Below, in pieces: positions 32,783 to 41,578 of a stretch of 49,033 bases of DNA. Under the pieces are notes generated by a model. It ran no database searches. It had not been told where the DNA came from and was given only the letters and a program-made list of their open reading frames with translations. A program made the position numbers and the translations under genes. Origin of the DNA: an uncultured Phycisphaerales bacterium (lineage in GTDB: Bacteria; Planctomycetota; Phycisphaerae; Tepidisphaerales; Tepidisphaeraceae); the NCBI GenBank assembly GCA_903871935.1, contig CAIQIQ010000043.1:1-49033 (forward strand). The letters are read 5' to 3'. Within the stretch, counting starts at the first letter, position 1; each line of letters opens with the position of its first letter.

Positions 32783-34951
32783 CTACGCCACCATCTGCCG
32801 CTCGTAAAGCTGCTGGTAGGCATCGCAGCTCTTGAGCAGTTCTTCATGCGAGCCCTGGCCGACAACCCGGCCGCGGTCGAGCACGACGATCATGTCGGCC
32901 GAGCGGATCGTCGCCCAGCGGTGGGCGATGACAAAGGTCGTCCGGCCGTGCATCACTTCCTCGATGGCCTTCTGGATCAGTTCTTCGCTCTCGGCATCCA
33001 CCTGGCTGGTAGCCTCATCGAGGATGAGGATCGGATTGGCACGGAAGATGGCACGGGCGATGCAGATGCGCTGCTTCTGGCCGCCGGAGAGCCCGCCGCC
33101 GAACTCACCAAGCATGGTCTCATAACCCTCAGCCTTGGCCATGATGAATTCATGGGCATGGGCCCGTTTGGCGGCGTCCATCACCGCATCGCGCGAGGCA
33201 TTGGGCAGGCCATAGGCGATATTGTCGGCGATGTTGCCGGGGAAGATGACCGAATCCTGTGTAACGATCGACATTTGGTCGCGAAGGCTCTTGAGGGTGA
33301 CATCGCGAATGTCGATGCCGTCGATGAGGATCCGGCCCGAGTCAGCATCGTAAAAGCGAAGCAGCAGCGCCAGCAGCGTTGTCTTGCCGGATCCATTTCG
33401 CCCGACGACGGCGACCGACTTGCCGGCCGGTACCGTCAGGGTGACGTCCGTGATGGCGGGCGCCTCGCCGCCGGGATAGGTGAAAGTGACATTCTCAAAG
33501 CAGACATTCTGCTTGACAGGAGAAAGCTTGATGCGCGGCCGTTGGACTGCCGCCAATTGCGTTGAGAGATAACGCGGACGTTCAACCGGCAGATCCAGCA
33601 CCTCAAAAATGCGGGTGGCCGCCGAGTTCGACTTCTGCAGCAGGTTGTTAATCTTGCTCACCCGCCGCAGCGATTCGCCCATGAACGCCAGCGAACCCAT
33701 CACCAGGATGAAGGTGGTGGAAGTCAGCGCATGGGTGGAGATGCGCCAGGCCGAGAACCACAACACGGGGCCGATCATCAGGATCATCAGCGATTCGATG
33801 ATCGGCGCACTGGCGGCATCGATACGGGTCATCTTCAGCGCCTGGTGGATAAGCTGACCCATAATCGTAGTGTAGCGGCGGCGCTCATATGGTTCGGCAT
33901 TGTTGGCCTTGACCACACGGATACCCGCCAGCGTCGCCTCAATCTGAGCAAGCATGCTGGATGAACTCTCCAGAGCCCGACGGCTGTGCCGGCGCATTTT
34001 CTTGCCGAACCGTCGAATCAGTGCCGCCATGAACGGAATGAAGGCGATCACAAAAAGCGTCAGCCAGGGGTCGATCACCAGCAGACCGGTGAACACGAAT
34101 ATGACCTTGATCGGTTCCTGCACACTGGGCCCCATCAGCATCTTCAGGCCCTCCTGAAGATGGGCGGTATCGCCGGCCAGGCGGCTGGTCAGGTCAGAAG
34201 TTCCGTTCGCCGTAAAATGCGACATCGGAACATGCAGGATGTGGTCATAGAGCCGGCGTCGGATGTCATTGACAGCAAGAATCGCGACCTTCTCAGAGAG
34301 ATATTCCTGGAAAAAGCGGATGATATTGCCAAGAACCGCAATGGTCGCCAAGATACCGAACACAGCCATGATCGTCGTGATGGGCGCTCCCGGCCCTGGC
34401 AGGCGCCGGGCGCCGTCGCGGAGAACCTGCAAGTAATAGGGGATCTCAGGCAGAATCACCTGCAGGCGAACGCCGTCCACGTACTCGATCCACATGGAGT
34501 TTCTGTGTGGATCAGAGAGATCTTCCAGAATGCCATCGGCGTTTGCTTGTCCTCGCGGCAGCAGATCGCCTGGCTGCATCCCTTGCAGTCGCCCGGTCCC
34601 GCCCTTGTCGACACGCACGATCTGAACGACATCGGTATTGTCGCCGATGCGCACGTCCAACCGGCGCTCAACAATCTGCCGATTGGCCCACGACTGGACC
34701 GAATCGCCGTTGGCCAGCACCTTCATGATCGGCAGCATGGACCCCAGGCTGCCGACTACGGCCACGCCAACGAACAAGGCACAGACGATCGAAACAATCA
34801 CCAACACGATATGGGGCTTGAGATACTGGCAGGCACGCCAGAATGCCGCGTGCTGCGATATGTCTACCTTCGCGAGTTTCTGGCGATAGTCCAGAACCCG
34901 GCTGGGCAGATCATCATTCCGCGAAGGTTCTTTGTTTGGCGTAATGCTCAT
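32783..34951 (-). CDS. MsbA-like ABC exporter with a PDZ-like periplasmic insert
   Basis: Half-transporter of 722 residues: a six-helix membrane domain fused to an ATPase. The ATPase (about 480-720) has Walker A GRNGSGKT, signature GGGLSGGQKQR, Walker B ILILDEATS and the H-loop IAHRWAT. It likely moves lipids or peptides outwards as a dimer. Odd: the loop between the first two helices is about 120 residues, where MsbA has a short one, and contains IVRVDKGGTGRLQGMQPGDLL, which reads like a PDZ core. ATG 34951 is preferred; a GTG at 34981 is possible and neither has ideal ribosome-site spacing. Confidence 0.88.
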   Translation of the reverse strand: MSITPNKEPSRNDDLPSRVLDYRQKLAKVDISQHAAFWRACQYLKPHIVLVIVSIVCALFVGVAVVGSLGSMLPIMKVLANGDSVQSWANRQIVERRLDVRIGDNTDVVQIVRVDKGGTGRLQGMQPGDLLPRGQANADGILEDLSDPHRNSMWIEYVDGVRLQVILPEIPYYLQVLRDGARRLPGPGAPITTIMAVFGILATIAVLGNIIRFFQEYLSEKVAILAVNDIRRRLYDHILHVPMSHFTANGTSDLTSRLAGDTAHLQEGLKMLMGPSVQEPIKVIFVFTGLLVIDPWLTLFVIAFIPFMAALIRRFGKKMRRHSRRALESSSSMLAQIEATLAGIRVVKANNAEPYERRRYTTIMGQLIHQALKMTRIDAASAPIIESLMILMIGPVLWFSAWRISTHALTSTTFILVMGSLAFMGESLRRVSKINNLLQKSNSAATRIFEVLDLPVERPRYLSTQLAAVQRPRIKLSPVKQNVCFENVTFTYPGGEAPAITDVTLTVPAGKSVAVVGRNGSGKTTLLALLLRFYDADSGRILIDGIDIRDVTLKSLRDQMSIVTQDSVIFPGNIADNIAYGLPNASRDAVMDAAKRAHAHEFIMAKAEGYETMLGEFGGGLSGGQKQRICIARAIFRANPILILDEATSQVDAESEELIQKAIEEVMHGRTTFVIAHRWATIRSADMIVVLDRGRVVGQGSHEELLKSCDAYQQLYERQMVA

Positions 34952-35015
34952 GCGGTCGCGATAATCGCTCCTCAAAGGCACTTACTGTCCGTTAGCGCAC
35001 ACAACAGAACCGGGT

Positions 35016-35021
35016 AGTATA
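35016..35021 (-). promoter_or_regulatory. -10 box upstream of the ABC exporter
   Basis: TATACT on the minus strand inside CGGGTAGTATACC (35011-35023). A near-identical stretch lies upstream of the GTPase gene (TATAGT at 39985-39990, within CGGGTACTATACC). No good -35 element is visible. Confidence 0.4.
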
Positions 35022-35157
35022 CCGATGATGAATGATGTGTGTATGGGGTCGGAGGCTTGCGTAAGCTGCCTGACGCCTGCCATACACCCCGAAGGAAGGC
35101 GGCTGCGCCGACCTTCTGCGGATGAGCCTGGTCCAGGAACTGTGAGGCACACAACGA

Positions 35158-36315
35158 ATGTCCAACCAGATTCCGCTCTCGGCACCGGATATTACACAGC
35201 GTGAGATCGACGCTGTGGTGGATGTGCTGCGCACGCCAACTCTAACCTGCGGGCCAGTTTTGGCAGAGCTAGAGAAGGTCTGCGCCCGCATGGCCGGCCG
35301 CCGCAATGGGATTGCCGTCTCCTCAGGCACGGCGGCGCTGCACTGCATCGCCATGGCGGCGGGGCTCGGCCCGGGCGATGAGGTCATTACCACTCCCATG
35401 TCGTTCGTCGCCTCCACCAATTGCATCCTCTATACCGGAGCCCGGCCGGTCTTTGTCGATATCAACGCTCAGACTCTAAACCTCGATCCGGCGCGCCTCG
35501 AGGCCGCCATCAGCCCAAAGACCCGAGCGATCGTCGTGGTTGAGGCATTTGGCCATCCCGGCGGCATCGAAGAGATCGAGCAGATTGCCCAGCGTCATGA
35601 ACTGCTGCTGATCGAAGACTCCTGCCAGAGCCTGGGCGCAAAAGTCCACGGCCGGCCGCTGGGTTCATTTGGCCGGGCAAGCTGCTTCTCCTTCTATCCA
35701 AACAAACAGGTCACCGCCGGCGAAGGGGGAATGATCGTCACCGATGATGATCGCTTCGACGCGGTGTGCCGGATGCTGCGGAACCATGGCCGGGATGGCA
35801 ATGCCTGGCTTGCACACCAGCGTCTGGGCTACAACTATCGGATGTCGGAATTGAACGCCGCACTGGCACTCGCCCAGTTGTCGCGGTTCGATGAGATCGT
35901 TGCCAAACGCCGGCAGGCCGCCCACACCTACTTTGAATTGCTCATCGACAACCGCTACCTGATCCTGCCGACCATCGATGGCGATACCACCATGAGCTGG
36001 TACGTATTTGGCGTTCGCCTGAATGATCTGTTTGAGCCCGGTGACCGAGACGAGGTGATCCGGCTTCTGCGTTGCGATGGGATAGGCTGTAGCAACTATT
36101 TCCCGCCGATCCATCTTCAGCCTTACATCGTCGAACAGATCGGCACGCGTCAGGGCGACCTGCCAGTCTGCGAACGCATCGCCGAACGTACGCTGGTGCT
36201 GCCGTTCTTCACTCAGATAACTCAAGGCCAGATCCAGCGTGTCTGCGAATCGTTGGATAAGGCAATCGAAAAAGTGTTGATGGGGCCCTCTGCCGGAAGA
36301 GCGCAGGCGCTGTAG
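35158..36315 (+). CDS. DegT/DnrJ/EryC1/StrS family PLP aminotransferase
   Basis: PLP-dependent enzyme of 385 residues that transfers an amino group to a keto sugar nucleotide, used for surface polysaccharides or antibiotics. The cofactor lysine is Lys183 in FSFYPNKQVTAGEGG, with the PLP aspartate in LLIEDSCQSLGA and the phosphate-binding VSSGTAALHC. Length is normal. There is no ribosome site worth noting. It stands between the ABC exporter and gcvPB with no other sugar genes beside it, so the sugar is unknown. Confidence 0.9.
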   Translation: MSNQIPLSAPDITQREIDAVVDVLRTPTLTCGPVLAELEKVCARMAGRRNGIAVSSGTAALHCIAMAAGLGPGDEVITTPMSFVASTNCILYTGARPVFVDINAQTLNLDPARLEAAISPKTRAIVVVEAFGHPGGIEEIEQIAQRHELLLIEDSCQSLGAKVHGRPLGSFGRASCFSFYPNKQVTAGEGGMIVTDDDRFDAVCRMLRNHGRDGNAWLAHQRLGYNYRMSELNAALALAQLSRFDEIVAKRRQAAHTYFELLIDNRYLILPTIDGDTTMSWYVFGVRLNDLFEPGDRDEVIRLLRCDGIGCSNYFPPIHLQPYIVEQIGTRQGDLPVCERIAERTLVLPFFTQITQGQIQRVCESLDKAIEKVLMGPSAGRAQAL

Positions 36316-36374
36316 CTGTCGCGTCGGCTCGGAAACGTGGCATTCATCCTCTTGTGTCCTTAAGATCGCCAGTC

Positions 36375-37844
36375 ATGAGCGTCAAGCCGATGCAATTGCT
36401 GTTTGAGATCTCCACACCCGGAGCCCGCGGCACCGAGTTGCCCGGCTCGGATGTGCCCGAAGCGCCGCTGGAAGCCGCGTTCGCGGCGCCTGCACCCCCA
36501 CCCTTGCCCGAGGTGGGTTATCTCGACCTGGTACGGCATTGCACCCGCCTGGCGCAGCGGAATTTTTCGGTGGATGCCAACTTCTATCCCCTGGGTTCCT
36601 GTACGATGAAGGCCAACCCCAAGGTAAACGAATGGGCCAGCAGCTTGCCTGGCTTTGCGAACCTGCACCCGCTGCAAGATGCGACCGATTGCCAGGGCAC
36701 ATTGGAACTGCTCTATCACCTGCGCCTGTTCCTGGCCGAGATTGCCGGTCTGGATGAAGTCTCGCTCCAGCCGTGTGCCGGCGCTCACGGTGAGTGGACC
36801 AGCCTGAAAGTGATCCGCGCCTACTTCCGCGATATCGGCCAGGCGCAGCGGAGGATTGTGCTGGCACCCGATACCGCCCACGGAACCAATCCCGCAAGCT
36901 GCGCCATGTGCGGAGCGAGCGTGGTAACGATCAAGTCGCTCTCCAACGGCCTGACCGATCTTGATGACCTGAAACGTAACCTGTCGGACGAAGTGGCGGC
37001 CGTGATGGTGACCAATCCGAACACGGTCGGCAAGTTTGACGCCCATATCGCAGAGATGGCGAAGTTGATCCACGAGGCCGGGGCGATGCTCTATCTGGAC
37101 GGCGCCAACATGAACGCGATCCTGGGGATCACCCGCCCGGGCGATTTCGGCGCCGACATCATGCACTTCAACACGCACAAGACATTCTCCACGCCACACG
37201 GCTGCGGCGGGCCGGGTGCTGGCCCCATCGCCGTGCGCAAGGAACTGGCGCCGTATCTGCCCGTGCCTCAGGTGGTGAAGCTGCCCGATGGGCGATATGC
37301 ACTCGATGCCGACCGTCCCAAGTCCATCGGCAAGGTGCGCTCCTTCTCGGGTCAGTTCGGTGTACTCCTGCGGGCCTACGCATACATCCGCGCCTGCGGC
37401 CCCGATGGGCTGCGAAATGTGTCCGAGACCGCCATACTCAGTGCCAACTATCTTGCCCAGCGCGTGAAGCACATTTACGCCCTGCCGTTTGGCCCCAAGG
37501 GCGAGTTGCCCATGGCGAATGACCCCTGCGCCCACGAGTTCATCACCGTGCCGCAGGCGATCATCGATACCGGCGTGACGATCATGGACCTGGCCAAGGG
37601 CCTGATCGACCGCGGTTTCCATCCACCCACCGTGCACTTCCCGGTTCCCAACTGCCTGATGGTGGAGCCCACCGAAACCGAAAGCCTGGCGACCCTCAAC
37701 GACTTCGCCGATGCGCTGCTGGAAATGGCCGAGCAGGCCAGGCGCGACGTGGCGCCGTTGAAGAACGCGCCATCGCGCGCGGTGGTTCGCCGACTGGATG
37801 AAGTGCAGGCCGCGCGCAAACCTACGCTCACCTACCAACGATAG
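36375..37844 (+). CDS. gcvPB: Glycine dehydrogenase (decarboxylating), subunit 2
   Basis: The catalytic subunit of the split P-protein of the glycine cleavage system: it decarboxylates glycine with PLP and passes the aminomethyl group to lipoyl-GcvH. About 489 residues, normal for GcvPB. The PLP lysine is Lys269 in HFNTHKTFSTPHGCGGPG; other marks are NFYPLGSCTMKANPK, QPCAGAHGEWTSL, DTAHGTNPASC and LDGANMNA. ATG 36375 is favoured over GTG 36354. GcvPA, GcvH and GcvT are not seen. Its last 13 bases overlap the convergent gene ending at 37832. Confidence 0.93.
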   Translation: MSVKPMQLLFEISTPGARGTELPGSDVPEAPLEAAFAAPAPPPLPEVGYLDLVRHCTRLAQRNFSVDANFYPLGSCTMKANPKVNEWASSLPGFANLHPLQDATDCQGTLELLYHLRLFLAEIAGLDEVSLQPCAGAHGEWTSLKVIRAYFRDIGQAQRRIVLAPDTAHGTNPASCAMCGASVVTIKSLSNGLTDLDDLKRNLSDEVAAVMVTNPNTVGKFDAHIAEMAKLIHEAGAMLYLDGANMNAILGITRPGDFGADIMHFNTHKTFSTPHGCGGPGAGPIAVRKELAPYLPVPQVVKLPDGRYALDADRPKSIGKVRSFSGQFGVLLRAYAYIRACGPDGLRNVSETAILSANYLAQRVKHIYALPFGPKGELPMANDPCAHEFITVPQAIIDTGVTIMDLAKGLIDRGFHPPTVHFPVPNCLMVEPTETESLATLNDFADALLEMAEQARRDVAPLKNAPSRAVVRRLDEVQAARKPTLTYQR

Positions 37845-38590
37845 CCCCGTATCAGCGCTGTCGGCACGACTCCCGAAGCCAGACCGGCTTCCAGCAGTGC
37901 CTTAGCATAGTGAGAGTTGTGGGCACCTTCCGCGATTGCCACCGTCGGACAATCGTCGTCCGCTTCTCTTGCCAGACAGATCAGATTTGCCGCCATGCGC
38001 GGGGAGAGAGTTCGGAACGCCGTCGTGATCCGGCTTCGCTGCGCTGGTGGGATCAGCATCTCAATCGCACGGGCGTCTTTATAGCAGTATGGCGACTCAC
38101 GGATTACGGTGGATCGCTGTGCGATGACATCACGCTCAAGTTGCGAGATCAGCCCCAGCACACGCGGCACCTGCGCCCGGCTGATGATCGCGGCCGACGG
38201 CGTATCGGCCAACTCGACGGCCGCCAGTTCACTGCCTCCGGGCCACGTCCAGAGCGATGCACTCTTCATCAGCATGGCCACATCGCCCAGCAAGACGCCA
38301 TCCCAATCTCCACGCGACAGGACAACCGTGATGAACAAGAGCGTCGGCCGGCCGGCATCGTCGCGGCGGCCTTTGGCAACGCAGGTCAGCGCCCGCCGGG
38401 CCTGAGGCAGGTTGGTCGTGAAGAACGGCGCGCTGGTTGGCAGCGATTCGTAAAAGCCCGGATCATACGTCTGCCCGAAACTATATATCTCACTCTCCAG
38501 CAGGCGCTCATCATCCGCGCTGACGCCCGGCGAAGCGGCCAGCGTGGCATAGCCACGAAACGAACCAAAGATGTACCTCTCCACTTTCAC
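37832..38590 (-). CDS. GAP1-N-like (GTPase-associated protein) homologue
   Basis: Soluble protein of 252 residues with no signal peptide or membrane helix. The N-terminal pattern YIFGSFRGYATLAASPGVS (6-24), followed by a helix and FFTTNLPQARRALTCVAKGRRDDAGRPTLLFITVVLSRGDW, resembles the N-terminal domain of GTPase-associated protein 1 (GAP1-N) from NTP-dependent bacterial conflict systems. It begins 20 bases after the GTPase gene, the partner expected for that family. The GAP1 middle and C-terminal domains are absent, since the protein ends where they would begin. The similarity is by eye. Confidence 0.6.
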   Translation of the reverse strand: MKVERYIFGSFRGYATLAASPGVSADDERLLESEIYSFGQTYDPGFYESLPTSAPFFTTNLPQARRALTCVAKGRRDDAGRPTLLFITVVLSRGDWDGVLLGDVAMLMKSASLWTWPGGSELAAVELADTPSAAIISRAQVPRVLGLISQLERDVIAQRSTVIRESPYCYKDARAIEMLIPPAQRSRITTAFRTLSPRMAANLICLAREADDDCPTVAIAEGAHNSHYAKALLEAGLASGVVPTALIRGYRW

Positions 38591-38610
38591 TTGTCACCCA
38601 TTTCCGGGCT

Positions 38611-39960
38611 TCATAAAGCTCCGTGGGGCGCCACCCTGAATTTGAACCAGACAATCAGGGCGACCGCAAGGATCCCGGCGAGAAGGATCAGGATCAGAGC
38701 AATCGCCAGCTTGCGATTATCCTGACGCTCCACAATCTGCTCCTGATGCAGTGACTTCTCGTAGGCTTCCAGAGCGGCCTCGTGCTTCTGGCGAACCTGC
38801 TGCTTCTGCCGCTGCATCGCGATCATCTCCATGCAGTAGCGCAGCGGCTTGTCGATGTTGAAGGGAACGGAATCGGCGCGCGGTATTGCCTGGCCATCGG
38901 GTCCGGCCTCGGTCTGCACCGCCGACACCTGGTAGATCTGGAGTTGGCCCAGCAGACGTGCTAGTGATGCAAAGTGCTTGCGGACGAACTCCACCAGGCC
39001 GCCGGCCTTATTGACCACATCGGCATGCACATCGGCCTTGGTCAGCACGAAGACCACCGGCACTTCCTTGCCTCCGGGCGATTCGCGGATGCGCCGCACC
39101 GCCTGCATCAACCCGAAGTCATCCTCCATGGCCGCCTCGTGATCGAGGCCAACCGTGACCATCGGATCAACCAGCAGGATCACGGCCGCGGCATGGTCGA
39201 TATGCTGCAGGAGCGGGGCGACCTCGCGGGCATCGATCTGGTCGCGGAAGAATGCCTTGGTGAACAGTTCGCCGGCATAATCGAGCACGACCATAGCCTG
39301 CTTGATGCCGCCGCAGTCGACCACCAGCGGCACCTCCATAGCTCCCTGGGTCGCCGCCGGCCAGGCGCGGCTCTTGAGCGTGCGGGCAACGGTCATCAAC
39401 TGCCGGTGGGCGGCGCCCGTCGATGCCCGCGCTGCCAGCCCGGCGAGCCGATCCCACAGCATCGCGTAGAGGGTGGCCAGGTAGATGGTCTTTCCCGATT
39501 GCCGACGACCGAGGATCACAATGCGATCACGCGCTGCGCCATCGGCGCCCTGCCCGGTCTCCCACCAGAGCGGCCCAAAGTGTTCAACGGTCGCCGAGGG
39601 AATGGCGACATGCGTATCGCCGGCCGCATCCGCCGAGGCAGCCGACTCGGCTGTGTCGGTCGCGTCGGTTGTGATGGCCGACTCTGTGCATACCGAACGC
39701 GCCGGCTCCTTTTGCGGTTTCAGAAACTCAAGCTGCTCATCGGTGAGTTCCGTTGCTACCGGCTCAAGCTTCTGCGTCCCCAGGAAATCGGCGACTGAGA
39801 TCGGCGCCTCAGAAGATTCCTCCCGGCTCAACTGGGCATCAGACGCAATCCGGCCCGCCAGAATCCGCTCGCGCAGCGCGCTCTGGGTATAGGAACCGTA
39901 GTCCCGGCCGCGGTGACTGACACGCCAGCGTTGTTCCGTCTGATCCTGTGATGCTGACAT
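38611..39960 (-). CDS. Membrane-anchored GTPase with N-terminal GYF_2-like domain
   Basis: Protein of 449 residues. Residues 11-60 (WRVSHRGRDYGSYTQSALRE) read as a GYF_2-like domain, joined by a long Ala/Thr/Ser-rich linker to a P-loop GTPase: Walker A GRRQSGKT (151-158), Walker B/switch LDYAGE (226-231), and base-specificity motif TKAD (307-310). A coiled segment (about 385-412) leads to one C-terminal membrane helix (417-437), so the GTPase should face the cytoplasm on the membrane. The D-x-A-G-E form and the neighbour suggest the double-GTPase (DO-GTPase) group. GGAG lies 9 bases before ATG 39960. It is the first gene of the operon. Confidence 0.72.
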   Translation of the reverse strand: MSASQDQTEQRWRVSHRGRDYGSYTQSALRERILAGRIASDAQLSREESSEAPISVADFLGTQKLEPVATELTDEQLEFLKPQKEPARSVCTESAITTDATDTAESAASADAAGDTHVAIPSATVEHFGPLWWETGQGADGAARDRIVILGRRQSGKTIYLATLYAMLWDRLAGLAARASTGAAHRQLMTVARTLKSRAWPAATQGAMEVPLVVDCGGIKQAMVVLDYAGELFTKAFFRDQIDAREVAPLLQHIDHAAAVILLVDPMVTVGLDHEAAMEDDFGLMQAVRRIRESPGGKEVPVVFVLTKADVHADVVNKAGGLVEFVRKHFASLARLLGQLQIYQVSAVQTEAGPDGQAIPRADSVPFNIDKPLRYCMEMIAMQRQKQQVRQKHEAALEAYEKSLHQEQIVERQDNRKLAIALILILLAGILAVALIVWFKFRVAPHGAL

Positions 39961-40034
39961 GGCGCTATTCTCCAAGCTGCGGGTACTATACCCAACACGT
40001 CTGGGATTTGCCCGCCATCTCACCCTGCGCTACC

Positions 40035-40547
40035 ATGTCCTCCATGGACAAGCCCGTGCTGTTCGCACCTTGGCGGATGGACTACATCCGATCACTTGAA
40101 AAGCCCGAAGACGGCAAGTGCTTTCTTTGCCTCGCGGCCCAGGCGGCCGCTGCAGAGCAGGAGCAACGCCTTGTCCTCTGGACCACCGCCCACAGCGTTG
40201 TCCTGATGAACCGCTACCCCTACACCAATGGCCACCTGCTGGTTGCGCCGTTAGCTCACAAGGCCGAACTGGCCGACCTCACTCACGATGAGATCTGCGA
40301 TCTGCAGCATCAGACCGTTCGAGCCGTTGAACTCCTCAAACGAGCCATCTCGCCACAGGGCTTTAACATCGGCATCAATATTGGCCGCTGCGCTGGCGCG
40401 GGCGTGCCGGGCCACCTCCATCAGCACATCGTTCCCCGCTGGGCCGGTGACGGCAACTTCATGACGGTTGTCGGCGACATCCGCATCGTCCCGCAGGCCA
40501 CCGAAGAACTGTACCGGGAACTCCGCCGGCTCGTTCCGACTATATGA
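40035..40547 (+). CDS. HIT family protein, Ap4A phosphorylase-like
   Basis: Protein of about 170 residues of the HIT superfamily, in the branch of diadenosine tetraphosphate phosphorylases. It opens with FAPWRMDYIRS and a Cys pair CFLC that may bind zinc, and has the HIT motif GHLHQHIVPRW. Such enzymes split dinucleoside polyphosphates with phosphate. ATG 40035 or 40044 are equally possible. It is divergent from the GTPase gene and is followed by the URO-D-like gene after 46 bases. Confidence 0.85.
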   Translation: MSSMDKPVLFAPWRMDYIRSLEKPEDGKCFLCLAAQAAAAEQEQRLVLWTTAHSVVLMNRYPYTNGHLLVAPLAHKAELADLTHDEICDLQHQTVRAVELLKRAISPQGFNIGINIGRCAGAGVPGHLHQHIVPRWAGDGNFMTVVGDIRIVPQATEELYRELRRLVPTI

Positions 40548-40593
40548 AGCCATGTAGTTGCATCTTCCACCACGCCATGTTCCGATATGCCCC

Positions 40594-41565
40594 ATGATGA
40601 AAGGCCGGCAAAAGATGATGATGGCCCTGGAAGGCAAACAGCCTCCAGGCCGCGTCCCGCATTTTGAACTGGTGTTCTTCCTGACCATGGAGGCGTTCGG
40701 GCGGATCCATCCCAGCCAGCGCAACTACGGCCAGTGGCAGCAGATGACCGAGACGGAGCGACAACTCCACCGGCACGATATCGCCGACCTGTATGTGCAG
40801 ACGGCCCGGCGCTACGAACACTCGGCCATTTTCTTCCACGGCCCGGGCGGCTGGGGTGATGACCACGATGTGGAAGCAATGCGCACGCTGGAGATCATCC
40901 GCGAACTCTCCGGCGATGAATTCCTGCTGATGATGCACGGCGACTGCACCATGGGCCTGCCCAACGGCAACCACATGGAAGAAGTGGCAGTGCGACTCAT
41001 CGAGGAGCCGCAGAAGATCAAGCATGAGCAGGCTGACGAAGTTGACCGGGCGATCGCGCGGGCGGAGAAGTTCCGCAAGCACGGCGCCCTGGACTGCTGG
41101 GCGCTATGCTCCGATTACTGCTTCAACGTGAATCCCTTTCTCTCGCCGCCCCAGTTCGACGACTTCGTCACACCGTATCTGGCTCGTCTCACGCAGGCGT
41201 ATCGGCAGATGGGCTTTTATGTCATCAAACACACGGATGGGAACATCATGCCCATCCTCGATTCGCTGGTGTCCACGAAGCCGCACGCGCTGCACTCGCT
41301 GGACCCGCAGGGCGGCGTGGATATGGCCGAGATCAAGCGACGCGCCGGCATGCAGGTTGCCCTGGTCGGCAACGTAAACTGTGCCCTGATGGACACCGGC
41401 ACCGACGAGCAGGTGATCGAGTCCACCCGCTACGCCCTGCGGCACGGCATGCCCGGCGGCGGCTACATCTTCTCCACCAGCAACTGCATCTACACCGGCA
41501 TGGACCTGCGCCGCTATGACCTGATTCTGGACGTCTGGCGGAAGGAAGGAAACTACCCCGGGTAA
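40594..41565 (+). CDS. Uroporphyrinogen decarboxylase-like protein
   Basis: Protein of 323 residues of the URO-D/MtaA/CmuA superfamily (TIM barrel). Members either decarboxylate uroporphyrinogen or transfer methyl groups to corrinoid proteins. The start GRQKMMMALEGKQPPGRVPHFELVF follows the usual opening of non-haem family members, and the C-terminal GGGYIFSTSNCIYTGM matches the GGLI-ST-H region, with Cys in place of the usual His. True haem URO-D has a conserved RQAGRYLPEY segment that is missing, so a methyltransferase or catabolic role is more likely. The next gene starts 13 bases later. Confidence 0.83.
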   Translation: MMKGRQKMMMALEGKQPPGRVPHFELVFFLTMEAFGRIHPSQRNYGQWQQMTETERQLHRHDIADLYVQTARRYEHSAIFFHGPGGWGDDHDVEAMRTLEIIRELSGDEFLLMMHGDCTMGLPNGNHMEEVAVRLIEEPQKIKHEQADEVDRAIARAEKFRKHGALDCWALCSDYCFNVNPFLSPPQFDDFVTPYLARLTQAYRQMGFYVIKHTDGNIMPILDSLVSTKPHALHSLDPQGGVDMAEIKRRAGMQVALVGNVNCALMDTGTDEQVIESTRYALRHGMPGGGYIFSTSNCIYTGMDLRRYDLILDVWRKEGNYPG

Positions 41566-41578
41566 AGCGAGGTGATGC

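Noticed and set aside
36360..37838. A 492-codon open frame on the minus strand
   Set aside because: It lies wholly antisense to gcvPB, which has all its motifs; the antisense frame is open because of GC-rich codon use and reads as His/Gly/Arg-rich non-protein text.
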